NCBI GenBank assembly: GCA_961205875.1
Contig: OY540810.1
Location: 9,052,001 to 9,116,000, forward strand
Source of the DNA: Sialis fuliginosa
Taxonomy: Eukaryota; Arthropoda; Insecta; Megaloptera; Sialidae
DNA: 64,000 nucleotides
Direction: 5' to 3'
Shown: piece by piece, positions 21,965 through 32,609 of the stretch
Numbering within the stretch: the stretch's first letter is position 1
Layout of the letters: every line of letters begins with the position of its first letter
Position numbers and translations under genes: made by a program
The notes under the pieces: generated by a model
Database searches by the model: none
Told to the model about the DNA's origin: nothing
Seen by the model: the letters and a program-made list of their open reading frames with translations, nothing else

Positions 21965-22510
21965 ATAATAGATAAAGTTAAATTACATAAGTATAACTAT
22001 TTCTTTATGAAACCGGTCATAACTATATGTATGATAAACGTGAGTGTACTTAAAATTCAGTACATATTCATACTTACTTGTCTACTAGTTTAGTTATTTA
22101 TTTTCTTGTAAGTAGACTGTTTTAAAACGACATAGACTATAAATAATATAATCAGTAAGGTTTCAAATAAACATACGGATTTTGTTATTTACGTGTGTGT
22201 GGGTATGTGAACTACAGTATGCACTTTATAAATTGCATATAGGGGTGACGTCATTCACAGGGATGGTTAAATCCCTCCGGTGGATGCTTTCATTCGAAGT
22301 TTTAAAGTAGACCTTTTAAATAATTAACAAGTTGTTGAGAAATAGTGGTGGTTTTTGGTCGAACTTCAGAAGAATATTTTAAAATAAATGAGACAATGGG
22401 TACGTTTACACAGCGCTGTTATTCCGGTTTTACTATAACCGATGTAATAAAACCGGGTGTAATAGTTCGTGTAGATGGCACTTTACACCCGACATAACTA
22501 ATCAGGTTTA

Positions 22511-22665
22511 TAGTAGCTTCAGAAGTGATTCTGAAACAGAATCACTTCTGAAGAAGACTCCGACATGAGAGTCGAAACGTCAAGTTTAAAAATACGACAA
22601 CGTGGACAACAGCTCGAAAAGTTAGCTACTATAGACAACGGCCACGAAAGCCTACAGAAGAAAAT
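22511..22665 (+). mobile_element. Short Penelope-like terminal insertion with 12-bp duplication
   Basis: A 155-bp insertion flanked by the perfect 12-bp direct repeat TAATCAGGTTTA (22499-22510 and 22666-22677). It begins with a perfect 17-bp-arm hairpin (22517-22553, loop AAA), which is the 5' half of the hammerhead-like motif present in both orientations. This is the same head-to-head arrangement as at 17793. It carries the '...gtcgaaacgtc' signature of PLE ends and has no coding part. Confidence 0.65.
22544..22588 (+). ncRNA. Hammerhead-like motif in the PLE insertion
   Basis: CTGAAGA at 22548-22554 (core CUGANGA), stem II GACTC paired with GAGTC, core GAAA, stem III ACGT (self-complementary), cleavage triplet GTC and stem I strands ACTT/AAGT (4 bp). 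This is a minimal type I layout with a sequence different from the pair at 17-18 kb. Stem I is short, and part of it also pairs with the upstream hairpin arm, so activity is uncertain. Confidence 0.5.
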
Positions 22666-22979
22666 TAATCAGGTTTAGTTATGCTATTCCTCTTGTTCTA
22701 CAGGAATAGCATAAGTAAACCGGAATAGAGCAGGAATAAAAATGCGTGTAAACTTCATGAACATAGTTAAATCTATTTAGCCAACCTGAAAAAATATAAA
22801 TATCTACGGAGTATAGGAATTTTATCGTTATGTACTTCGCATTAACATTTGAAAAAGCGCCGTCAGTTAAAATATGGTTAAAACACCTGAGACGAAGAGA
22901 TGGAAAACAATAGAAAACGTGATTCGTGGGACGTAAAGGAGACGAAGTATTTTTGAGATTTTTTGTTGGCACACCATCG

Positions 22980-23460
22980 AACTTATAGCGTACTTCAAAT
23001 CGAAATTATATATGCAAAAAAGAAAAAAGTATAGGGAAGAATTTCCATATACTCGATGAAATCAAAATTTTAAATTCAATAGTGGCGTCAAATAAACATC
23101 AGATTCGGAATTATCGTGTCGAAAATCGCATAGGTTGATATTTTGTTAAGGTAAAATCAAAAAAACTTTAGTTTCCAAAAAAAAAATGGATGTCAAATTG
23201 GGAACCCTCGTACCCAAAAACCCTTGGGTTGGTATTTTGCTTAATAAAATCAATGATAAATTGTAAATTTTCATGTATATTAACATACATACATATTGAA
23301 TTCAAGGGACTCAAACTTAAAATTTTATCAAAAATGCGACTAAAGTTGAATGTAGATGCATAGTTCCATGGACGTTTTTTTATTAGAATTGAGAGTACTT
23401 TCACGTTGGGAAGTAGCCGAGGTCGGTTGGAAAATTGGCCCACCCTAATGTCTACTGATT
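22980..23460. other. Sequence without a supported gene
   Basis: Two minus-strand open frames here lack domains and codon bias. No bounded repeat. Confidence 0.35.
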
Positions 23461-23473
23461 ACAGTATACGAGT

Positions 23474-23519
23474 ACTTTAAATTTCAATATTCTTATTAAA
23501 GAATATCGAAATTTAAAGT
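23474..23519. repeat. Short hairpin
   Basis: 'actttaaatttcaatattct' is mirrored by 'agaatatcgaaatttaaagt' with one mismatch around a 5-6-base loop. It may be a MITE remnant. Confidence 0.45.
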
Positions 23520-24385
23520 TTACGCCTTATCGAGGAATCCAGGTTACTGGTGTGAAAATATAATAAATTTTGTTTATTCATCCCTTTAAATTTCTTTTTT
23601 AATTTAGGTCACTATAATCATCTCTCCTTCCAAAATTTTGTCGAATTGGATTATTTTTGACGCATATTGTTAACAATTACATATTTAAAAAAAAAATTGT
23701 TTTCTAATTCAGAAAAATATGTATCTATTTTGATTGGAATATAAAGAAACATTCCATTTACCAAGGAAGATAAAATATCGAAATTGATTATGATTGTTTC
23801 ATACCTATTTATTTTTATTTTAATATTAAATTAAAATTTCGAAAATTTTAATCTGGAAATTATTGTATTCAAATAAAGAAATGTTTAACTAAAAATAATA
23901 TTAACGAAAGATAATACCATGTTTTCCATAATTTATACTTTTTAATTCTCGGGTAACACCGGATCCTATCTTACTAGTGATTGAATAAACTTTTGTAGAG
24001 ACATGTCTTACATTAACGTGAGGTGACTACGATTTATATCGTCAAGCGACAATGTTATTCGTTTTTCTCTCACAATCAACTCAAAATGAAGTGTTTGGAT
24101 TTAATAAGGATAAGTTTACAGAGATGAATGTGGTAAATTCGTTCGTGTATCAAAAATATCAGGATTGCAGGAAATGTAAATCCTTCTGTAAAATGTCAAA
24201 AGAACTTTTTTCAAAGCTTCTCATCAGTCTTTAGCTACCATATATTTTGAAAGACTTGCGTAATCTATAATTATCCAAACAAGACACTTTTCCATTGACT
24301 TTACAAGCTTTAAGCTTAATTATTTCACAAAACCTTTGACCAGCAATAAATTAAAGGATTATCTACATCAGAGCCCGACAAACTA
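23520..24385. other. AT-rich sequence with a LINE-tail-like scrap
   Basis: 'tctcgggtaacaccggatcc' at about 23947 is the start of a common LINE 3' tail. A 60-codon open frame follows at 24052 with no domain. Nothing else is supported. Confidence 0.35.
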
Positions 24386-24386
24386 G

Positions 24387-25165
24387 GATCCTTCGGATCT
24401 AAAGAGATCCTGTGAAAGCAAGTGAGAGAAGTATAAGGGTTAATATGGTTGTCCTTATCTCTTTACTCAAGAGAGACAAGTATAGAATGAAGCGCTCGCT
24501 CTTTCTTTTGTTTATGTTTTTTCTCCAGTAATGGATAAAATAAAACCAGTAATGAGCACGCAGTGATGGACACTTGCTAATGATTACAAAATGTTAAGTA
24601 CTACGACACAAAAAATATAAAAGAAAGAATAATTAATAATTAGTTTAATGCCCACTTAATCACGCTGTAAGACAGTTAAATGTATATAGATTAATATTCA
24701 GAAATGGTAGTAATCAAATATCAACAAATATTTCTAATTCAGTAATTAAAAAATAGCCATTACTGGGGTCTTTGCCAAGACTGGTGCCAGTACCTTATCC
24801 TTTTAATGAGTCCTATTCTAATAAAAGTCCAATTAAACTGAAAATCCCTGTAAAAAACTATTCACTTGCTTCCCCCAACAAAAAATTGCACACTCACAAT
24901 ATTCCAGCAGGAAACTACGCAACAATGAATCGAAGTCGTGAGTGTGAGTAAGTTGTAACGCACATGCGTGAATGGGTGTGTCTCATGTGAGCGTGCAATT
25001 CGACACGTAGTGCATAATGCGCAAACCTTAGACTTTGTGACGCTATAGAAACATTTGTAAACAAAAACAAAGCCACGATGTCTACCCTCCCATTTCTTAA
25101 CTCTCTGTCTTTCTTTATCATTCTATCGAATTAGCAGTAATCCCATCTCCCTCGTTGTATCCTTT
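24387..25165. mobile_element. hAT-like element split by MITE family K
   Basis: The left end-like sequence at about 24389 reads CAGAGCCCGACAAACTAGGA followed by 'tccttcggatctaaagagat'. After the MITE (24507-24796), a comparatively GC-rich segment (24880-25165) contains 'gtgagtgtgagtaagttgta' and 'cgtgagtgtg' motifs and ends in a pyrimidine-rich stretch. A matching right end was not found, so the outer limit is uncertain. Confidence 0.35.
24507..24796 (+). mobile_element. MITE family K, copy 4, left end missing
   Basis: It starts in the interior at 'tgttttttctccagtaatgg' and runs to the right end ...actggtgccagtacctt. The diagnostic 'gagcacgcagtgatggacac' block is present. Confidence 0.75.
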
Positions 25166-25587
25166 GTAAAGAGTTAAGGATTCGTAACGTAGAAAACGTA
25201 TTCAAGATATTGATTGGTATGCGAATTATTTAAAATCCCTTTTGATCTTTTTTTTGCATTGAAAATTATTTTTGTAAAAGAAGAATTTAGTTTACATAAA
25301 ACGTCTGTAGTGTTATTGTTTCTATTTAAATAACTTGATCGCAAATCGCAAATGAAAATTACTTTTTTTCATTCTGATAAGTATATTTATTTATGAAGGA
25401 TAATTTATTTCGTTGACTATTATCCACGTTCTGTTGAAATTGTACTTACGACGCAATTTGTTTCGTTTTTAAAAGTGATTTGGTTATCAAAAAAGTTTAT
25501 GACGAATGTTTTATATTGGATACTACGTTACGTAACGTATTATCCTATATACTGGGAAGGGAGGGGGTATGGACGTTCTCTTATGTC
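25166..25587. other. AT-rich spacer
   Basis: No gene. 'cgttacgtaacgtat' near 25524 is a short palindrome. Confidence 0.4.
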
Positions 25588-25590
25588 TGA

Positions 25591-26431
25591 CAAGGGGAAG
25601 CAACAGCACGGTCCATGATAATTTCAATGAGCTTGTGGTATGTCAAACTAGAGCAAAAATAAAAAGACACGTGTCCAACAATTTGATCTCATAGGCCTTA
25701 ATTACAAAGATAATTAACTTTGAAAATTTGTGTATTCAATATAACCGTGTAGGTATTATGTTCGCTCGAAATACATATAAGTGTGTTGGCCCTACGGTCA
25801 ACGCGCTGGCGTCTCGCCTGGTTTTAAGATTTTGATTTTTATTTTTATTTACAATTATTTTTTATTTTTTGTACACATTACCTCTCCCACTTGCGTAAAA
25901 ATCGATAAATTAGACATAAATAAAACATATATTATTATTGACAATGAAAATATTGATATATACGCCAGTACATAATTATTAATTTGTTTTCAAGTAAATT
26001 TAATTTATTATTGACACAACTCATTAGTTTTTAATTAATACATTGAAAAGTTTTAATAAAAAATAAACTTGAAAGAAACCACAAACATCTATTGTCAATA
26101 ATAATATATGTTTTATTTATGTCCAATTTATCGATTTTTACGCAAGTGTAGAGGTAATGTGTACAAAAAAATAAAAAATAATTGTAAATAAAAATTAAAA
26201 TCAAAATCTTAAAACCAGGCGAGACGCCAGCGCGTTGACCGTAGGGCCAACACATTTATATGTATTTCGAGCGAACATAATACCTACACGGTTATATTGA
26301 ATACACAAATTTTCAAAGTTAATTATCTTTGTAATTAAGGCCTATGAGATCAAATTGTTGGACACGTGTCTTTTTATTTTTGCTCTAGTTTGACATACCA
26401 CAAGCTCATTGAAATTATCATGGACCCCTTG
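25591..26431. mobile_element. Long foldback element, copy 2 (family A)
   Basis: It starts CAAGGGGAAGCAACAGCACG like the copy at 7703 and has the same arms and loop. Its right end is shortened ('catggaccccttg') because about 15 bp present in copy 1 are missing. Direct flanks TGA at 25588-25590 and 26432-26434 differ from the TTA of copy 1, so the two copies are independent insertions. Sequence identity between copies is high. Arm-derived open frames are artefacts. Confidence 0.8.
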
Positions 26432-26434
26432 TGA

Positions 26435-27165
26435 GTTTTTATTTCTTTGATGAAAAATACATTTGTTGCTTCTAGAATGTCTGCTAATATCGACAATTCT
26501 ACTCTTCATTGTTTGCTGTTTGTGCTCATGTTGCCATCCAGTTGTATTGAAAGTGATCCAAATAATTAAGAAATCTGCAAATGTACGTTTGCTAGAATAA
26601 CAAAGAGATTTTAGAGAATTTACGTTGTTTTGATATAATTATTAAATATTCAATTTAACTATAATGAAAAGTATTATCAATGGCGTCTGCAAGAAAATTT
26701 CCTTTGGGGGTAGGAGGAGGTTATCAAAATTTACAAGATATAATTAATACTCATCACATGACAAGACCAAAAAAAGAGTTCCTTGACTTGTCAAAATTTG
26801 AAATAAATTATTACAATACGTTTAGTATTTTTTTTTTAGAAAAGAGTGATGAACAGCTAGCTCCTGAACAGTAACGTTAGCTTGCATTATCGTAGGTTGA
26901 GTAAGTGCCCCATTCCTTCCCCTTTGCGGACACCTATGTATATAATTATGTGTATAGTTGAAAATAGAGAGTAAATAAAAATAACACTGACAATCCTTCA
27001 ACGAATTATAAAAATAGATCCTAAATAAATACGAAAATACCTACAAACAACATTTTTGACCTACTTTATTTTGAGGTTTTTACATTTATTTTTTCCTTTG
27101 TATTGTTAATTGCATTTATTATTATGAATTGCTTGAGACCTAGTTGATAGAATTAATGAAATAAT
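26435..27165. other. Unique-looking sequence with one small open frame
   Basis: A plus-strand frame at 26680-26874 (64 codons, start MASARKFPLG) has a slightly better ATG context and codon composition than its surroundings, but shows no domain, splice signal or relative I recognise. I do not call it a gene. Confidence 0.3.
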
Positions 27166-27169
27166 TGAT

Positions 27170-27260
27170 TAATGGTTGTAGACGAGACGGTAGTTAGGTA
27201 AATCTAATCTCTTCTTGGTTTTTGAAACTGAAGTCTCGTCTCGTGAAAATTGAAGCCATT
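27170..27260. repeat. GAGACG-type dispersed repeat fragment
   Basis: It contains 'gacgagacggtagttaggta' and 'gaagtctcgtctcgtgaaaa'. Similar blocks occur near 36090-36275, 40490-40570, 53100-53190, 57060-57140 and 57870-57920. Several end in 'cgtatgcaacc(ct)ta', suggesting a MITE with end TAGGGTTGCATACGA. Confidence 0.4.
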
Positions 27261-27724
27261 TCGTTTTGATCTTGATGAGATATCTGATGTGATTCTTTTC
27301 CAAAAAATAAATGTTTTCTATTTATAACTTTCACCCACTTTTAATTGTCGTATCGATTTGAAACTTTGTAAACTTATGCAATTTTGGTGATAATATAATT
27401 ATATTGATCTTGTTTGATGCTGGAGATGGGAGGTGGTCATAAATATTCCTCAATGGCTGACAATTAGCCCAAAAAATTCAAAATAAGACAATACGAATTT
27501 TTATTTGAAAAAATTACATAAATATTTTTTCAGACTAAAGTTACTCAGTTCGGAGTAACTTCGTTTTCTTAAATAAGGCCATACATTTTTTAGGGATCTA
27601 ATTCTACGAATATTACAAAAGCTTTCATAATTTTTTTTTCGTTTGAAATGAATGAATTTTTTAAATTATGCATAGTTGTTTAATTTATTATTATTAATGT
27701 TTATCTCTCACTTATAATTAATCA

Positions 27725-27796
27725 TGCATTGACTTAGGGAAGAGCCCAAATGGAAAACCTTAGTTCAAAAAGGGCACTGCGAGTCGAATATGTTTG
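27725..27796 (+). mobile_element. Right-end fragment of a hAT-type element
   Basis: It aligns with the right end of the element at 29682-30015: 'gaaaaccttagttcaaaaag' followed by 'actgcgagtcgaatatgttt' and 'ggaaac'. The left part is missing. The open frame beginning at 27794 (83 codons) has no domain. Confidence 0.45.
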
Positions 27797-28570
27797 GAAA
27801 CTATTGCATTAGTACAAAACGAAGTAACTTTATGTCGAAGCACTTATCCAAAGAGTATGATCTACTTAAATGTTGAGGACCTTTGTGGCGTCTGTGATAC
27901 TGTATCGATTTTACATAGAAAAGCTCAATGTGCAACTCTACAAAATGTGAAGGATTTATTAGTAAAGGAAGTAACGTCTATATATTGCTCTATATCGATT
28001 AAAGATTATTATCAGCAATGCAGCACGTACGTGTTTAATACTTAAACCCTTTGAGGTCATGTCGTATTGTTTTGGAAACCACACAGGAATTTAATTTTAT
28101 GCTGAGTATTATTGATATCAAATTAAAACCACTTTGCATATGCATAAAATATATGATTGCCAAATTTCACCAGTCAATATTACCAATTTGTACTAACAGC
28201 TTGGTACCCATCTGATAAATAGCAAATGTTGAACTCTGATTGGTCCATTTGGAGGTTTACAAGACTGTCAGAAATAACAGACCGTGGTGAAATAGAGGGT
28301 ATGTACTTTATTTTTCAATTTTGTTTAGGACTCAAAATGTTAAATACCCTATAAGTCCTTATTTTATTAGTAGTGGATACATTGATTAATGTAGATAGTC
28401 TTATCTTGGTATAAGGGTTAATAAAGTATCTATGTATTGTTTTATTTTATTTCTTCAAAAATTTTAAATTAAATATCGATTCATGTTTTATACTTTGTTA
28501 ACTAGGATAAGACGTAAATGAAAGAAAAAAGTTCACAGGAATTTTCTAGTTTTTTAGATATGTACAGTAT
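27797..28570. other. Sequence without a supported gene
   Basis: Only the uncharacterised open frame mentioned above and AT-rich sequence. Confidence 0.35.
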
Positions 28571-28574
28571 TGTA

Positions 28575-28670
28575 CAGACCGTAACTAACTGAACAAACGA
28601 AAGTGGGGAGATATAGGGCCTCTCGATCACTTGCTCCCCCGAGGCCCCAAAACCACTAGTTACGGCCCTG
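28575..28670. mobile_element. 96-bp hAT-type mini-element
   Basis: Left end CAGACCGTAACTAACTG, right end ...aaaccactagttacggccctg. The ends match inversely (CAG.CCGTAACTA) and the interior has 'ctcgatcacttgctcccccg', as in the element at 1008-1201. The flanking 8-mers do not match well, so the duplication has decayed. Confidence 0.55.
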
Positions 28671-29295
28671 GATAAGTATCAAGAATATCGTATTTATTCG
28701 AAATTCCAATTCAGAATTCACTTTTTTTGACAAGTTAAAACCAAGTAGAATTTCGATGGTACTGAATTGATTAATATCTTTCTGCGTTCTATCAAAAATT
28801 AGATTAAATAATTCAGTAAAAGATTCTTTGATAATAGATATGTAATAACTATGTGGCAAAATCGGAGATCAAAATTCATTTTGAAGTTGAAACGCTTTTG
28901 AACTGCATCGGGAGATTTTATCTCATAACCCTTACATTTTTTTTTTGCGAAAATGTAAACGTGCTTTGCATGTGACGCAGCAAATCTAAATTGTGCTGTT
29001 TTGTTTACTTTTTGTTATATATTATATACCAATTTTGTACTTTCTATAACACGTACTGTTATTTTACATAAGCAAATGTGATTGTATATTTATGTTAATT
29101 AAGACCTCTTCTATTTGTGTTGGGATTTCAAATGAAATACGTGTTTCCTATTATTTAATTATTAAAAGGTTGCTACGGTAGCATTTACAAAACAATGAAT
29201 ATAATTTTAATGAACATAATAAAAAAACACTGATGAAATAGATTTTTTTATTTTATCATTTTTAAAATGCTTGTTATAGTATTAATTCTCCTCAA
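28671..29295. other. AT-rich sequence without a gene
   Basis: Nothing I can support. Confidence 0.4.
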
Positions 29296-29307
29296 ACTTT
29301 GTATACG

Positions 29308-29542
29308 CCCTGGAAAAAAATGATATATCAATTTAGATCAAAATTTTGGGAATTTTTTTTTCGTCGATTAGAATAGATCTACTTAAATCTATGTAGATAT
29401 ACGTAGATCAAAAACATCATTCGGCCATCTTTGGTTTTAAGATCTATGTACATCTCTATACATCTAAGAAGATCTATGTACGTAGATCTGTCCCAAAATG
29501 CAGATCTATAGACTTCCGTAGATCTAATTTATTTTTTCCCGG
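29308..29542. mobile_element. Element dense in AGATCTA motifs
   Basis: Ends 'cgccctggaaaaaaatgata' and 'atttattttttcccgggcag' are imperfect inverted copies. Between them about ten copies of 'agatctatgta', 'tacgtagatct' or close variants occur in both orientations, spaced about 20-30 bp. The ends suggest a hAT-type MITE. The internal motif density is compatible with transposase-binding subterminal repeats. Confidence 0.5.
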
Positions 29543-29681
29543 GCAGTGTTTTCATAGTTTGGAGAATTGTAGATCAAAAATTCGAAACTTTATTATTTTA
29601 CTTTAGATTTAATTAAATTATTTAATTTTTTTCTAGTCATTGAGTTGTTATAATTAAAATACTTGTTAATTCGTTAAAGTC

Positions 29682-30015
29682 AGAGGTTCCCAAAGTGTGC
29701 GCCGAGGTGTCCCCGAGCAAAAAACAAACGGCCGTGCTATGACCGTGGTGCGGTCGTTTTATGGCCATGGTGCATTCACTGTTTTACAAACAGATCTAGT
29801 GCTGCCGTGGTGCAATCGTACGGCCGCGAACGTTCGTGAACCACGACCATAGCACGGTCGTTTGTTTTGTTTTTTTTTTTACTCAAATTTCCTGAATTTG
29901 TTAAATAATGCATTTTTTTACTTGTTTATTGCAAGTTAGTTAGGAAAGGCGCCATGGGAAAACCTTTGTTCAAAAAGGTCGCCGCGAGTTGAAAAAGTTT
30001 GGGAACCTCTGTGTT
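29682..30015. mobile_element. hAT-type element with nested GC-rich hairpin
   Basis: The left end CAGAGGTTCCCAAAGTGTGC and right end ...aaagtttgggaacctctg are the classic ends of a widespread hAT (Charlie-like) group. 'gcgccgaggtgtccccgag' and 'aaaggtcgccgcgagttg' are the usual subterminal blocks. The flanks (gttaaagt and gttagagg, one base displaced) only weakly suggest a duplication. An inner inverted repeat of about 150 bp (29719-29872) has arms 'aacggccgtgctatgaccgt' and the reverse complement, and may be a second MITE inside the first. Confidence 0.7.
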
Positions 30016-30019
30016 AGAG

Positions 30020-30465
30020 GTCAAGAACCACTGATTTGACGAGACTGCCTCGTAGACTCCGGGACGTCTAGTGACACTATTATTGATTTTTGATATCGTT
30101 TGGATAAATAATTTTTACATTTAAAAAATATATCTTGGGCGGTCCGGAAATCCTAACTTCCCTCACATTCCGCCGCACTGCGGGGTCATGCAGACCTTAT
30201 TTACGCTATTATGTTAAAAATGTCACATGCTTAGAAGTAGTCATGAATGCAATTTAAACTAATAATATTCAAGTAACGTTCCCCTTGACAAAACTTTCCA
30301 ATTTGAATACCTATGTAGGTACTGAATATATTAATTTGACACGAAAATTATACATTCAAAACTATAATGCAACTTTATACTTTTCCTAATAAATTGAAGA
30401 AAAAAAATAATTACAAACAACTTAATAATTTCTAACCTCTAAACTAAAACGCATTGACAATGAGC
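30020..30465. other. Intergenic sequence
   Basis: 'ggcggtccggaaatcctaac' at about 30138 is a GC-rich scrap like a mobile element end. No gene. Confidence 0.35.
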
Positions 30466-30469
30466 TAAC

Positions 30470-30960
30470 TTCTTCGTTGAGCACACCTCGTGTTTGTTCG
30501 TATCGTCTCGTGACCGCTCGTGCAAATCAGCAGCAGCAGCAGAAGGCAGAGCTAGCTATGATCATCGACCCGCATGCTTTCGCTTTCAGTCATCAGCGAA
30601 TAGTTCGTGTTGCACGGCCGGTCAGTCAGTGTTCTGTATTACCATCACCAGGAGCTCTGTTATTTCTTCTTTGTGTTTAGGCTTCGTTCTGTCATGTAGC
30701 CTAGGTTGTGCGGGACGTGACCTATATATATACTTTTTACGCGTATACAACCATGCTTGTAAACAAAGATATTTCACTATTGAATTTAATATAAATAATA
30801 ATACACGTGTTTTTGTGATTGTTAGAATAGTTTTTTTTGTTAAAAGTGATTATTGAACAATGAAAAAGTTTTTGATTTTGTGTATTTTATTTGTACATTT
30901 TTTGTGTTAATTAATGTGATCTAGTGAAAAGTGTTATAGGAATTGGAGTTTGGTAAAAAA
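30470..30960 (+). promoter_or_regulatory. Candidate promoter and 5' leader of an unidentified gene
   Basis: A block of clearly higher GC than its surroundings (30470-30720) with an (AGC)n run at about 30528, 'gcacggccggtcagtcagtg' holding two TCAGT initiator-like motifs at 30622-30630, and then an AT-rich leader with 'gtgatctagtgaaaagtgtt' typical of insect 5' untranslated regions. No TATA box is obvious upstream. The overlapping open frames (67 and 120 codons) start in this block but have no domain and use different frames, so I do not call them coding. Alternatively this is a GC-rich repeat remnant. Confidence 0.3.
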
Positions 30961-32190
30961 TGTTTAATTTAATTTAATGATCTTAAATAAATAATGGTAA
31001 ATTACTAATTTATATTTGCTATTGAATTAGAATAAATAAATATAAACAATTGTATTAATACAATTTATGTTTCTTATAAAACAATACATTAAAACATTAT
31101 TTTTCACGAGCAAAGTACAAACTTCGTATTACTTATTTATCATTAACGAAAGATTAATGAAAGTAAACAACTTCAATTTGATAATAATTCATTAAAATTC
31201 ACGTAATACCTATTTCTGATAACTTCTTGTCGATAGTTGTTCCAAATCAGTTAAATTTTGCACAGTTTATTTCTCAAGTTAACTAATCATAATAAAAACT
31301 GATTTAACTAAACCGTAAAAAGAAATTTTAATTAATTTAAAAAAAAAACTATATTAACAACAATATCTATATAATTTTAATTGGTTAATCAGCATTAATG
31401 TATTTAATGTGTTTTATTTATTTCTTTAGTCCCATTAACATTAGATAAATGTAATTATTATAACGACCTACAAGTATTGATTAGCAAAAAAAGTAATATT
31501 CTATGTAGTATATGTATTTTTATAATTAAAATTAAATATAAACATAACTTTTAATGCAGGGTTGTATTGATTTTTTTAATTGAATTTGAATTTAATTATT
31601 AATTAACTTAAAAGTGTAGACAATTAGCATATTTTTTAATAATTTTCTACAATGATAAAAATTTGATTCAAATCAAAAAATTTTCGTGTAACTCTGTTTC
31701 AAGTAAAAATCTTCCATAAAATAAAATGAAAACGATTTTTGCGATCATCAAAAATATTTATATTCAAAGTATATTAAATGTAAACAAACAAAATATCCGT
31801 CCTTACACCTGCTATAATTCAACTATTAAAAAATATGGAAATAATCAATATTGCGGTGGATTGTGAAGACAGAAAATTTTAAATCTTTTTTTTTTAAACA
31901 AGTAATTTACATTTTCTATTCAGCAGTTATGTAAACAACCTACATAAAATTGAAACTACGTTTTTCGTGGCGCGTACGTTCTTTTGTGAAAATTGATTTT
32001 CCCATACACGGTCCTCACGAATGAATGATTTCCTGCCACAATCGTGCGTGTATGATCATGATAGCCGAGTGTTTGTTAAAATATGCATTAGAACGTTTTG
32101 CTATCAGTTTTACACGGTCCAAAAATATTAGCACTCTGGGTTTTCTTTTATAAAATAATACGCTAGTTTGATAAAAATGTCTTAAGTATT
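30961..32190. other. AT-rich sequence, possible intron
   Basis: No exon-like or repeat-bounded sequence seen. Confidence 0.35.
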
Positions 32191-32240
32191 TATTATAGAT
32201 CTTGGCTTCTGGGTGTAAGCCGCGTCGGTTTGGTCGTGTT

Positions 32241-32287
32241 ATCGGCCAACGTTTCGTCACACATTGCAGTGGACATCTTCAGGACTC
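32241..32287 (-). ncRNA. Hammerhead-like motif, PLE end type 2, copy 1
   Basis: On the minus strand: CTGAAGA, stem II GTC-CAC paired with GTG-GAC with a one-base bulge, GAAA, stem III ACGT, cleavage triplet GTT and a short stem I (about 3 bp, CC/GG core). Core bases match CUGANGA and GAAA. The weak stem I makes activity less certain than for the pair at 17-18 kb. Confidence 0.5.
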
Positions 32288-32307
32288 TTCTAAAAGTGCT
32301 TTTAGAA

Positions 32308-32352
32308 GAGCCCTGAAGATGTCCACTGCAATGTATGACGAAACGTTGGCCG
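32308..32352 (+). ncRNA. Hammerhead-like motif, PLE end type 2, copy 2
   Basis: Same layout as the neighbouring copy, on the plus strand, with stem I GCC/GGC (3 bp). One stem II pair is lost by a G-to-A change ('aatgtatgac' for 'aatgtgtgac'). Confidence 0.45.
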
Positions 32353-32397
32353 AAAGCAGTGGACATCTTCAGGGCTCTTCTAAAAGTGCTTTTAGAA

Positions 32398-32442
32398 GAG
32401 CCCTGAAGATGTCCACTGCAATGTGTGACGAAACGTTGACCG
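32398..32442 (+). ncRNA. Hammerhead-like motif, PLE end type 2, copy 3
   Basis: Stem II is fully paired as in copy 1, but the sequence after the cleavage triplet is 'gaccg' instead of 'ggccg', which weakens stem I. Copy 3 continues into the longer terminal sequence 'ataacacgaccaaaccgacg'. Confidence 0.45.
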
Positions 32443-32609
32443 ATAACACGACCAAACCGACGCGGCTTACACCCAGAAGCCGAGATCTATATCAAGACCA
32501 CCGCGGAAGCCTCAAGATTAAGTATTTATTGATTTTCTAATTATTTTATTTATTAATAAAGTAATAATCACTTTTCAGAAAACTAAAAAAGTCATTTAAT
32601 CCAGTAATG

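Larger units (their letters stand above)
22399..22757. mobile_element. MITE with 'acgtttacac' ends, carrying a PLE insertion
   Basis: The left portion 'acgtttacacagcgctgtta' with 'ttccggttttact', and the right portion 'agtaaaccggaatag...gcgtgtaaac', are inverted copies with changes. The interior has repeated 'ccggtttta' and 'gtgtaatag' blocks. It was interrupted at 22510 by the insertion described next. No duplication of the MITE itself was identified. Confidence 0.45.
32197..32490. mobile_element. Cluster of Penelope-like element ends in inverted arrangement
   Basis: The outer arms 'agatcttggcttctgggtgt...cggtttggtcgtgttatcgg' (from about 32199) and the reverse complement (to about 32488) enclose alternating copies of a 45-bp unit containing 'ctgaagatgtccactgcaat' and 'gacgaaacgttgg'. 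The hairpin 'tcttctaaaagtgcttttagaaga' occurs twice. PLE ends of this type recur at 35912-36010 and, degenerate, at 34975-35065. No coding sequence remains. The 112-codon open frame at 32202 is an artefact of the repeats. Confidence 0.7.

Noticed and set aside
24915-25121. Possible coding exon in the GC-richer segment
   Set aside because: The peptide is His/Ser/Arg-rich from 'gtgagtgtg'-type repeats, without splice sites. More likely part of a hAT-like element.
29674-30023. 8-bp duplication for the CAGAGGTTCCC element
   Set aside because: The directly adjacent 8-mers do not match. Only a displaced 6-of-7 match exists, so I kept the element but not the duplication.
30477-30856. 67- and 120-codon frames in the GC-richer block
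   Set aside because: Two different frames overlap, neither has a domain, and the block looks more like a leader or promoter.
32202-32540. 112-codon frame with repeated SSGHLQ.SSKSAFRRALKMSTAM
   Set aside because: It is a translation of tandem and inverted PLE ends containing hammerhead-like motifs, not a repeat protein.
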